Shown here one piece after another: positions 25,622 through 32,647 of a stretch of DNA of 64,000 nucleotides (position 1 is its first letter; every line of letters starts with the position of its first letter). The notes beneath the pieces were generated by a model that saw only the letters and a program-made list of their open reading frames with translations, searched no databases and was not told the DNA's origin. A program made the translations under genes and the position numbers. The DNA comes from Rufibacter latericius (GTDB taxonomy: Bacteria; Bacteroidota; Bacteroidia; Cytophagales; Hymenobacteraceae), in contig NZ_RJJD01000015.1 in NCBI RefSeq assembly GCF_003721515.1, positions 162,258 to 226,257 of the forward strand, in the 5' to 3' direction.

Positions 25622-26086
25622 ATGGCCCAAGTTTCAGAAATTGATAATCTTGACAGAAGAATTCTTTCCATGCTCATGTTAGACGCCACCCGGGCCTACA
25701 CTGACATTGCGAAGGAATTACAAGTTTCTGGGGGTACCGTACACGTGCGCATGAAGAAGTTGGAAGATCTGGGGGTGATCAAAGGATCGCACCTGTTCAT
25801 CAATCCCAACGCGGTAGGTTATGACATCTGCGCCTTTATTGGTATTTACCTGGAGAAAGGCTCAGCATACCAGACAGCGGTCACTTCCATGCGGCAAGTG
25901 CCCGAGATTGTGGAGATGCACTACACCACCGGTCAGTGGAGCATGTTCGCTAAAATTATTTGCCGTGACACCCTGCACCTTCGCGAGGTATTGAACGAGA
26001 AAATACAAGCGATTGAAGGCGTGGAACGCACCGAGACGTTCATTTCTCTGGAGGAGAGCATTACCCGTCAGGTAGATATTCTATAA
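25622..26086 (+). CDS. AsnC/Lrp family transcriptional regulator
   Basis: 154 residues: an N-terminal AsnC-type helix-turn-helix (about 5-55, LDRRILSMLMLDATRAYTDI then ELQVSGGTVHVRMKKLEDLG) and a C-terminal RAM/ligand-binding domain (about 70-150, with VPEIVEMHYTTGQWSMFAKI). ATG 25622 is the natural start; an in-frame ATG-like codon 12 bases earlier adds nothing. It is divergent from the asparagine synthetase across a 162-base AT-rich region with two palindromes, so it probably controls that gene and itself, with asparagine as the expected effector. The family is certain; target and effector are inferred. Confidence 0.9.
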   Translation: MAQVSEIDNLDRRILSMLMLDATRAYTDIAKELQVSGGTVHVRMKKLEDLGVIKGSHLFINPNAVGYDICAFIGIYLEKGSAYQTAVTSMRQVPEIVEMHYTTGQWSMFAKIICRDTLHLREVLNEKIQAIEGVERTETFISLEESITRQVDIL

Positions 26087-26112
26087 TTCCTATAAATGCT
26101 TTCCGCGGCCCG

Positions 26113-26143
26113 TTGGCTGAATACAAAAACTGTATTATCTTTC
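26113..26143 (+). promoter_or_regulatory. Candidate promoter of the GDPD gene
   Basis: TTG, 20 bases, TATCTTTC (one mismatch to TAnnTTTG), about 34 bases before the ATG. Confidence 0.45.
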
Positions 26144-26176
26144 AACGCTGAAGCCTATAGATAGGCTGGCGCGTCT

Positions 26177-27058
26177 ATGAGCGAGAGATCTGGCACAGGT
26201 AAGATTCAAGAATGGTTAAGGCAGGCTACCCTGCCTTTCCTGTTACTTTTCACCTTCGCCTGTGGCGATTCCGGCACGCCCGAGAAAGGAATCACCCTCA
26301 AAAGGAACGCCCGCAAGGTAAGCGTGATCGCGCACAGAGGAGCCTCTGGATTGGCCCCGGAAAACACCCTGGCCTCGGTGAAGAAAGCCTTGGAGACCGA
26401 TGCCGATTTCATTGAGGTAGACGTTCACCAAAGCAAAGACCAAGAGGTAGTAGTGATCCATGACCCAACCCTGGACCGCACCACCACCGGAACCGGCCGC
26501 GTAGAAGACTTTACCTTAGCCGAACTCAAGAAACTGGACGCCGGCATTAAGCTGGACTCAGCCTTTGCCGGTGAGCGCATTCCTACCCTGGCGCAGGTCC
26601 TACGCGCCGTGAAAGGCAAAAAGAAACTGCTCATCGAACTCAAGAAAGGCGAGGAAGACTATTACCCGGGCTTGGAGGAAAACACGATCAGGCTCATTCG
26701 GGAGAACCGGGCCGAGGAATGGTGCGTGCTTCAGTCGTTCTATGACCCCATCTTGGACCGCATCTGGAAAGCCGATTTCGTGATTCAGACACAGAAGCTG
26801 ATGGTGGGTAAGATTCCCTTCCTGCCCATCTATATTGACCATGAGCTTAAGTTCGGGGGCTTTGACCGGTACTCAGAAGCCACTACCATCAACGTGCACC
26901 GCTACTTCGCTTCAAAGGCTTTCATTAAATCATTGCACAGCCAGGGCTTCAAGACCTTCATCTGGACCGAAGACGAACCAAAAAACATCCAGAAGCTCTT
27001 TGAGATTGGGGCCGATGGCGTCATGACCAACCACCCGGAGCTGATCAAGAAGCTTTAG
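26177..27058 (+). CDS. Glycerophosphodiester phosphodiesterase, lipoprotein
   Basis: 293-residue exported enzyme that splits glycerophosphodiesters into an alcohol and glycerol 3-phosphate. Lipobox LFTFAC with Cys29, preceded by an unusually long N-region. The GDPD TIM-barrel is complete: His53-Arg54 in IAHRGASG, Glu62 in PENT, Glu80 and Asp82 in IEVDVH, and His95-Asp96 in VVVIHDPTLDRTT. The C-terminal FIWTEDEP and GADGVMTNHPEL motifs close the barrel. Monocistronic. Probable role: recycling phospholipid headgroups in the periplasm. Confidence 0.93.
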   Translation: MSERSGTGKIQEWLRQATLPFLLLFTFACGDSGTPEKGITLKRNARKVSVIAHRGASGLAPENTLASVKKALETDADFIEVDVHQSKDQEVVVIHDPTLDRTTTGTGRVEDFTLAELKKLDAGIKLDSAFAGERIPTLAQVLRAVKGKKKLLIELKKGEEDYYPGLEENTIRLIRENRAEEWCVLQSFYDPILDRIWKADFVIQTQKLMVGKIPFLPIYIDHELKFGGFDRYSEATTINVHRYFASKAFIKSLHSQGFKTFIWTEDEPKNIQKLFEIGADGVMTNHPELIKKL

Positions 27059-27059
27059 T

Positions 27060-27097
27060 CTGTTTCTAATCCGTTTTCCCAAAAACAAAGCGAAACC
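27060..27097. repeat. Palindromic intergenic element copy (first of two)
   Basis: CTGTTTCTAATCCGTTTTCC then CAAAAACAAAGCGAAACC, immediately after the GDPD stop. Confidence 0.55.
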
Positions 27098-27123
27098 ACT
27101 GAGAAGAACCTCTTCTTCTTTAC

Positions 27124-27152
27124 GCCTGATTTTCCATAAACACCCTTAAAAC
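27124..27152. repeat. Palindromic intergenic element, partial copy (second of two)
   Basis: GCCTGATTTTCC then ATAAACACCCTTAAAAC, running into the terminator at 27148. Confidence 0.5.
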
Positions 27153-27195
27153 ACCAGAGCCGCTTCTTTTGCTAAAGAAGCGGCTCTGGTGTTTT
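27148..27195. terminator. Bidirectional terminator between GDPD and DUF4407 genes
   Basis: Perfect 22-bp arms, with AAAACACCAGAGCCGCTTC in the left arm, loop TGCT. Between convergent genes. Confidence 0.85.
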
Positions 27196-27210
27196 CTATA
27201 TTGTTCATCC

Positions 27211-28353
27211 CTAAAAGGACTCCATGTAGCTATCGGTTTCGCGGCGGATTTTCTCTTTGCCGGTTTTGAGGCGGGCGTGGGCATTGGTGCGGGCCAGCTC
27301 CAGATCGGTATCAGAATCTACTTTCACGGTCTCGCGGCGGTTGTAGCTGTAGTGCTCCATGCGCGATTCCTTGCCGGCTTCGTCTATGACTTTTCGGGTG
27401 TCGTACTCACGGCGGCGGTGTTCCAGTTTCTCCATGCTGTCCAGCTCGGTGGTAGACTCTACATCGCGCAGCAGGTCATCGTAGGGTCCGCGTTTTGAGA
27501 TCAGTTTGGTGAAAATAGGCGCAGTCTCCAGGCAGATGAACAGGAGCATGATGAAGAAGCTAGGCAACCAGGGCAGTTTCTCCAAGGCTTCCATGCGGGC
27601 CATGATGCCGCCGTACTGTTCAAAGCGGGCTTTTCCCTGATTAATGGCTTTGTCGCGTTGGGCAGTGAGGGTGTCAATGCGTTTCTGGCGCTCGGCAATG
27701 AGCAGGGTGGTCTGTTCCTGGAGTTGTTTCAGTTCAGCATCAATTTTATCGTATTGGGCTTTTTTTTCCTGGAAGATTGGGCCACGGCCGATTTTCTTGG
27801 TACCGCCTGTGCCATCGCTCTCGGCGCTCATCTGGGTGTAGAGCGTGTCGCGTTGGGCAGATTTGGTCGCGATCTCGGCTTTGATGCGGTCAATGTCTTT
27901 TCGCACCGAGTCAGACTCAGTGAATTGCTGGTTCACCAGTTTCTGGTGCTCTAGGGCTAGTTGGGCTTTTTTCTCCTCCAGCACGCTGTCAATTTCCTTC
28001 TGGAAGATACGCAGTTCCAGGGGTTTGGAAATCACAATAGCCAGAACCAACGCCAGCACCAGGCGCGGCAGAATCTGCAGGAACTCCTTCCTAAAGTTTC
28101 CCTCCTTGCGGATAGTGGAGACAATAAAGCGGTCCAGGTTAAAGATCACAGCGCCCCAGAGTAACCCGAAGGCTGCGGCTGCCGCAACCGAGTCAAACAC
28201 AGTGTAGAGCGCATAGCCTCCCGACAAGGCAGCCAGGATACCGGTAAACAAAACGGTGGCACCTATGCTCCCGAATTTGATGTGCTCAGATTTAGGGCAT
28301 TGGGCAAGGATGTGGTCATCGGCCCCGGCACACCACCAAAAGAAATTTCTCAT
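27211..28353 (-). CDS. DUF4407 membrane protein
   Basis: 380 residues from the ATG at 28353 (MRNFFWWCAGAD, the usual DUF4407 opening); an upstream in-frame ATG would add five residues. Predicted membrane segments at about 30-80 (GATVLFTGILAALSGGYALY; AAAFGLLWGAVIFNLDRFIV) and 95-115, then a long charged coiled coil (about 125-255) and a last membrane segment near 265-285 (PWLPSFFIMLLFICLETAPIF). The C-terminus is charged and cytoplasmic in character. DUF4407 has no established function; the plan of paired membrane helices around a long coiled coil suggests a structural or sensory role. Confidence 0.88.
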   Translation of the reverse strand: MRNFFWWCAGADDHILAQCPKSEHIKFGSIGATVLFTGILAALSGGYALYTVFDSVAAAAAFGLLWGAVIFNLDRFIVSTIRKEGNFRKEFLQILPRLVLALVLAIVISKPLELRIFQKEIDSVLEEKKAQLALEHQKLVNQQFTESDSVRKDIDRIKAEIATKSAQRDTLYTQMSAESDGTGGTKKIGRGPIFQEKKAQYDKIDAELKQLQEQTTLLIAERQKRIDTLTAQRDKAINQGKARFEQYGGIMARMEALEKLPWLPSFFIMLLFICLETAPIFTKLISKRGPYDDLLRDVESTTELDSMEKLEHRRREYDTRKVIDEAGKESRMEHYSYNRRETVKVDSDTDLELARTNAHARLKTGKEKIRRETDSYMESF

Positions 28354-28465
28354 ATAATACAGAAGCACACACGTGCCTCCCAGGTTTGAAAGGATACTAG
28401 TTAAACGAAGATTGAAAGGGATTTACTGAACCGGTTTGTGAAGTTGAAACGAAAGGAAATAGAAA

Positions 28466-28500
28466 CCGCCACAAACGGCCTTAAAGAACCTCTGTGGCGG
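28466..28500 (-). terminator. Hairpin after the 28537-29295 gene
   Basis: CCGCCACA ... TGTGGCGG stem with a 19-base loop that contains an AAACGGCCTTAAAG string like the palindromic element. T-rich on the minus strand side. Confidence 0.5.
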
Positions 28501-28536
28501 TAACTACCTGTCTCTTAGAATGGTTCCGGAAACTTG

Positions 28537-29295
28537 CTATTGATTCTCTTCGTCTAGTTTGTTGTACAGCAGCAGCGTGCTACAGGCGCTGGCCAGCACC
28601 ATCTGCAGGTCTGGACTTAGGGTGCTTTTCAGCCATACTTTTCCGTTGTTGATGGTCTGCACACTGGCCAGTACCTGCCCTTCGCGGGAGAATTCATAGC
28701 CCAGCGGCGTACCAGACGGAAGCGATTTCCCTTCCCATTTAAACAAGGGAGACACCTCTATGTCATAGCGGCCGTTGCTGAGTTTCCCATTGAAATTGAC
28801 CCGCTCCATGTACGTACCCGGATCTGCCAGGGACAGTCTCCACTCGCCGCTCTCCGGCGAAGCAAAGGCTGCCTGCAGAAACTCCCGCTGCTTGTTAAGG
28901 TTCACCGACCAACCGCCGGCCTCGGCAGTAGTTGCGTTGAGCATGGCCGCTGCCTGCACAAACCAGGTTTTCTGCTGTACCGTGTCCTTCACCCCGAAAC
29001 TGTATTTCTGGAACGCCTCAGACACCTGAATCAGGTTCCCGAGATCGGTGCGTTGGGTCCAGGCTCGCTGAATTTCCTCTAACCGGTATGACCCAAACCC
29101 AAAGCCTTTCTCCTTGCCCAACGACAACCTAAACGCAGAACGGCCCACTACTGGCATGGTCGTAGTATTTTGCTGCATGCCTTCGCTCACTTTCATATCG
29201 GGTACTGAACAACTGGCAACACTTAACAGGACAATGGCAACGGAAGAGAAGAAAAACGTTTTATAAACGGTCATAAAGGTGGGCGATTGATTCAT
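28537..29295 (-). CDS. Lipoprotein of unknown function
   Basis: 252 residues with a lipobox LLSVASC (Cys29 from this ATG; an in-frame ATG at 29274 gives a more usual 22-residue signal and may be the true start). The mature part is polar, with a YDIEVSPLFKWEGKSLPSG stretch and a hydrophobic C-terminal helix (LQMVLASACSTLLLYNKLD). No domain recognised. Divergent from the 29555 gene. Confidence 0.65.
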   Translation of the reverse strand: MNQSPTFMTVYKTFFFSSVAIVLLSVASCSVPDMKVSEGMQQNTTTMPVVGRSAFRLSLGKEKGFGFGSYRLEEIQRAWTQRTDLGNLIQVSEAFQKYSFGVKDTVQQKTWFVQAAAMLNATTAEAGGWSVNLNKQREFLQAAFASPESGEWRLSLADPGTYMERVNFNGKLSNGRYDIEVSPLFKWEGKSLPSGTPLGYEFSREGQVLASVQTINNGKVWLKSTLSPDLQMVLASACSTLLLYNKLDEENQ

Positions 29296-29554
29296 ACAAG
29301 TATTTCAGACCAAGACTAACCAGCAAGACAACTCCGGTTCTTTTATCGGATGGCAAACCTTCATGAGCGCACCTCTGTCTCCCGGGTAAAGTACCTGGCT
29401 TTCGTAGTGAAAAGAAGACCAGGAACAGGCCTGTCCCCCCTATGCCGCTCCGTTTGATTTACTTTATTTTCCAAAGGCTTTTGGGTCCCATAGGTGCATT
29501 AGACGAAATAGAGTATTTATAGCGTTCTTTCTTTAAATGCTATAAATTAGCTAG

Positions 29555-30100
29555 ATGAGAAAAGCATTGGCAGTTTTCATGTTAGGGGTTCTCTGCTCCA
29601 CAGCAGGCTGGGGCCAGATTCGGGCTGGGCAACCCTTGAACACAGGCGGACTGAAACCTATCCTGCCGCCGCCTCTCTTTGCTTCTGTTTCTTACTCCAA
29701 CGAACCTTTGCTGCTCCTGGGCTCTCAGGAAACCGATTATACTTCTCTGGTGGTAGACCCTAAGGAAATCATTGTCGTGCAAACCTACAAAGACTCCGCG
29801 ATGCTGGCCGAAATGGGGCACAAAGCTAGAAACGGGGTTTTGTTAATCAGGCTTAAAAACCAGAAAACACTCTTGAAACTGGAAGATGTCCTGGATTACT
29901 TCGAGGTGCCACCAACCCAACGGCAGCTGCGCGTCCTGGTGAACAAACAACCCGTGAACCCGGAGCATTTCTTAGCCGATATCAAACGGATCACCAAGGT
30001 AGAAGTGATTACCTTAGACAAGATCAGCCCGTCTCGGATCAGCTGGGACGAAAATGAACAGTTCCTGAACATCGTGACGATACAGCAGGCGCAGCTGTAA
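29555..30100 (+). CDS. Secreted protein with a TonB-receptor-plug-like segment
   Basis: 181 residues, signal peptide at 1-20 (MRKALAVFMLGVLCSTAGWG). Residues about 67-102 (VDPKEIIVVQTYKDSAMLAE ... MGHKARNGVLLIRLK) resemble the end of a TonB-dependent-receptor plug domain, which typically reads SI.VLKDA...YG.RGANGVI.I.TK. No barrel follows: the frame ends 79 residues later, with a second similar strand-helix-strand (RQLRVLVNKQPV ... VEVITLDK). It may be a stand-alone plug-like domain with a regulatory or carbohydrate-surface role, or a relic of a receptor. The resemblance is by eye only. Confidence 0.6.
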   Translation: MRKALAVFMLGVLCSTAGWGQIRAGQPLNTGGLKPILPPPLFASVSYSNEPLLLLGSQETDYTSLVVDPKEIIVVQTYKDSAMLAEMGHKARNGVLLIRLKNQKTLLKLEDVLDYFEVPPTQRQLRVLVNKQPVNPEHFLADIKRITKVEVITLDKISPSRISWDENEQFLNIVTIQQAQL

Positions 30101-30107
30101 GACTATA

Positions 30108-30178
30108 GGGCGCAATCCTTTGTGGTTGTCCTAAACAGTAATCTGCACCAAAGGGCAACCACAAGGGATTGCCTCTAC
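30108..30178. repeat. Inverted-repeat element with CAATCCCTTGTGG ends, copy 1
   Basis: GGGCGCAATCCTTTGTGGTT at the left and the inverse of GAGGCAATCCCTTGTGGTTG at the right, about 66 bases in all. Same plan as 55148-55214. No coding content; small non-autonomous mobile repeat in appearance. Confidence 0.6.
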
Positions 30179-30215
30179 CTTGGCATTCCAACCTGTCCCA
30201 AGGGGCAGAAACAAC

Positions 30216-30264
30216 AATCCCCGTTTAAGGCTTCGTTTAGGAAAACGGACTTTAAACGGGGATT
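30216..30264. repeat. Palindromic intergenic element copy
   Basis: AATCCCCGTTTAAGGCTTCG, TTTAG, GAAAACGGACTTTAAACGGG; the 23-base arms differ at only a few positions. Next to the TCAC repeat. Confidence 0.75.
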
Positions 30265-30266
30265 CG

Positions 30267-30298
30267 TCACTCACTCACTCACTCACTCACTCACTCAC
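30267..30298. repeat. TCAC tetranucleotide repeat, 8 units
   Basis: Eight perfect TCAC units. The stop codon of the minus-strand serine dehydratase gene (30295-30297) lies inside the repeat, so unit changes would not alter the protein. Confidence 0.9.
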
Positions 30299-31200
30299 AC
30301 GTTATCTTCATCGGGCAGAATCTCTACATCCTGTACCAGAACAAGGTTCTCTATCTCGCGGCCTCTAGGGGTGTTGGCGAGCCCTCCTAAGGCGGTTTCT
30401 TTGTATTTGGTTTCCATGCTTTGGCCAACTTCTCCTAAAGCCATCACGCACTGATCTACCGGTATCACCGGATTTACGCCGGCAATGGCAATCTGGGCAC
30501 TGGAAAAGGCAATGGCTGCCGCACTGGCGTTGCGCACAATGCATGGAACCTCCACCAGCCCTGCCACCGGGTCACAGATCAAGCCCAGCATACATTGAAT
30601 GGTAATAGCCACGGCGGCAAAGGTCTGCTCCACGCTTCCGCCCAGGCAGTACACAATGGCTCCGGCACCCATGGCCGCGGCACTTCCGGTTTCGGCTTGG
30701 CAACCGCCTACTGCTCCCGCCAAAGAGGCGTTGGTTTCAATGATGAGCGCAATACCGGCAGCTACCAGTAATCCTTCATGAATCTTATGGTCATCCAGTT
30801 GGTGCAGGTCCTGAATGGTGGTTAAGATACCCGGCAAAATGCCCGATGCCCCAGCCGTAGGCGCGGCCACTACCCGGCCCATGCACGAGTTCACTTCCTT
30901 GGCACCCAGCGCCCTGCTGATGAGCTGTTGGAACTCAGGTGACAAAACGGTAACCGGAGCCGCCGCTACTTTCTTGGCCCCGTTGTTCACCATGCCCGAG
31001 CGGGAGGTCATGTCTTGGGTGAGCCCGGTTTTCACGGCATCCTTCATGACTTCGTACGCCCGCTGCAGACCATCCCATATCTGTTCCTCAGTGCGGCCTT
31101 TCTGTTCTATCTCATAGGCCAGTACTGCCTTGTACAACGGTTCTCCCGATGCCTGGCAATGCTGTTCCCAACTCGCGAAATCATTAAAAAGTAGCGCCAT
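30295..31200 (-). CDS. sdaAA: L-serine dehydratase, iron-sulfur-dependent, alpha subunit
   Basis: Deaminates L-serine to pyruvate and ammonia. 301 residues corresponding to the alpha (catalytic) part: TSRSGMVNNGAKKV, MGRVVAAPTAGASGILPG and the cluster-binding region CMLGLICDPVAGLVEVPC, with the three cysteines expected to hold a 4Fe-4S cluster. The beta domain, which is fused upstream in the single-chain type, is missing here and no beta gene is next to it, so it must be encoded elsewhere if the enzyme is active. It consumes the product of the serine genes found 6-9 kb away. Ends inside a TCAC repeat. Confidence 0.9.
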   Translation of the reverse strand: MALLFNDFASWEQHCQASGEPLYKAVLAYEIEQKGRTEEQIWDGLQRAYEVMKDAVKTGLTQDMTSRSGMVNNGAKKVAAAPVTVLSPEFQQLISRALGAKEVNSCMGRVVAAPTAGASGILPGILTTIQDLHQLDDHKIHEGLLVAAGIALIIETNASLAGAVGGCQAETGSAAAMGAGAIVYCLGGSVEQTFAAVAITIQCMLGLICDPVAGLVEVPCIVRNASAAAIAFSSAQIAIAGVNPVIPVDQCVMALGEVGQSMETKYKETALGGLANTPRGREIENLVLVQDVEILPDEDNV

Positions 31201-31380
31201 CTTTCGTCTTTATCTTATGGTTCTGAAACCTTCTTCTTACCTTATGCCAAGTTCCCGATTGTCTGCGCCCAAGGCGATTTTCCCAAAAGGTTAAGCCATT
31301 AAAATTACGGGAAAGAAAAGAGAATATCGGTATGTCTTTTATACGGCAACAGAAAAAAACCTAACATTAGTTCTAATTCT

Positions 31381-31416
31381 GTTTTTGGCGTATTTTTAAG
31401 TAAACAGCCCTAAATC
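31381..31416. repeat. Palindromic intergenic element copy upstream of the Crp/Fnr gene
   Basis: GTTTTTGGCGTATTTTTAAG then TAAACAGCCCTAAATC; ends 9 bases before the ATG. Confidence 0.55.
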
Positions 31417-31424
31417 TGCTGCGT

Positions 31425-31976
31425 ATGCTGGCCTCACTGCTTCAACAGGTTCCTCTTTTTAACACAGATGACGTAGAGGCTTTTTTACCGCTCTGGAAGA
31501 AACGGATTACCGTGAACCGCGGCGATTTCCTGATCAGGGAAGGGCAGGTGGAGCAGCATCTGTACTTTGTAGAGACCGGGGCGTTGCGGCTGTACCTACC
31601 CACGCCGCAAGAGGATATCTGCGTGGGTTTCGCTTATCCCAACACCTTGATCACCTCGTTCCCGTCGCTGGTAACGCAAACGCCCTCCCTGTACTGCATT
31701 CAGGCTCTGCGCAAAAGCGAGTTACTGGCCATCACCAAAACTGATTTTGACCTGATTCAGGAAAAACGGCCCGTATTCGGGAAGTTCTGGCGGATGGAGT
31801 TGGAGAAGGCCTTGGTGGGGAAGATTGAGCGCGAAGTAGACCTGCAGTTACCAGACCCGGCCCAGCGCCTGGAGCGGCTGCTGCGCCGGAGTCCGCATAT
31901 TTTCCAGTTGGTGCCCAAGAAGTACATTGCCTCCTATCTGCGCATGACCCCAGAGACCCTGAGCCGCATCATGTAA
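31425..31976 (+). CDS. Crp/Fnr family transcriptional regulator
   Basis: 183 residues: a cyclic-nucleotide-binding-like beta-barrel (about 10-120, GDFLIREGQVEQHLYFVETG) and a short C-terminal winged helix (about 150-183, VPKKYIASYLRMTPETLSRI). The recognition helix is present and the protein ends right after it, a few residues shorter than usual. The residues that bind cAMP in E. coli CRP are not conserved, so the effector is unknown. The DinB-like gene follows 67 bases downstream and is probably co-transcribed. Confidence 0.88.
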   Translation: MLASLLQQVPLFNTDDVEAFLPLWKKRITVNRGDFLIREGQVEQHLYFVETGALRLYLPTPQEDICVGFAYPNTLITSFPSLVTQTPSLYCIQALRKSELLAITKTDFDLIQEKRPVFGKFWRMELEKALVGKIEREVDLQLPDPAQRLERLLRRSPHIFQLVPKKYIASYLRMTPETLSRIM

Positions 31977-32043
31977 TTCTTGATTTGAATCAAGGTTTAG
32001 GAGAAAGGAGGCTTCTACCTTTGGTAAAAAAAAGATAAACGCC

Positions 32044-32613
32044 ATGAACACAGCCACTTTCCTTTCCCAGCTACAGCAGCAGGCCCAAGCTCAAGAGATC
32101 CTTGTTCGTTCTGAGTTTCTCGCCCAGGACCCGGCCATGCTCAATGTCAAGCCGCACGCCACCGGTTGGAGCATCCTGGAATGCCTGGAACACTTGAACC
32201 GCTACAGCCGCTTCTACCTGCCGCACGTTGAACGGGCCCTCGCCGCTACTGCCACGCCGCTTGCGCCGCAACCCGTACGTTACTCCTGGATGGGGAAAAA
32301 ATCAATTGACCTGGTGAACCCCGCCAACGCGAAGAAACACAAAACGCTCAAGCACATGAACCCGCACAACAGCCAACTCACGGCGGCAGTGTTGGAGGAA
32401 TTCCTGCAGCACCAAAGCAAACTGATGCAGTTTCTGGAAAACGCCGCCAAAGCCGATCTCAACCAAAAAGCCATTCCGGTGGAGTTCTTCCGGTTGCTCA
32501 AGATGCGCTTGGGTGAAGCCCTGGAGTTTTTGTTACTGCACCAGCAACGCCACCTGCAGCAAGCCCTTCGGGTGAAAGAGCAGCTCCGCCAGCCAATAAG
32601 TTTGGTAGTATGA
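32044..32613 (+). CDS. DinB-like superfamily protein
   Basis: 189 residues forming a DinB-like four-helix bundle: GWSILECLEHLNRYSRFYLPH supplies the first metal-binding His, and HQQRHLQQA near residue 162 supplies the later His pair. In this superfamily three His bind a metal and many members are thiol-dependent transferases or hydrolases, some using bacillithiol. Here the usual first His is in ECLEHLNRY. The exact reaction cannot be inferred. Follows the Crp/Fnr gene in the same direction. Confidence 0.85.
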   Translation: MNTATFLSQLQQQAQAQEILVRSEFLAQDPAMLNVKPHATGWSILECLEHLNRYSRFYLPHVERALAATATPLAPQPVRYSWMGKKSIDLVNPANAKKHKTLKHMNPHNSQLTAAVLEEFLQHQSKLMQFLENAAKADLNQKAIPVEFFRLLKMRLGEALEFLLLHQQRHLQQALRVKEQLRQPISLVV

Positions 32614-32647
32614 GCAAATTGCCTACTGCTGGTCTAGATAAACCAAG

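Noticed and set aside
30267-30298. TCAC repeats as a CRISPR array
   Set aside because: Pure tetranucleotide repeat with no spacers.
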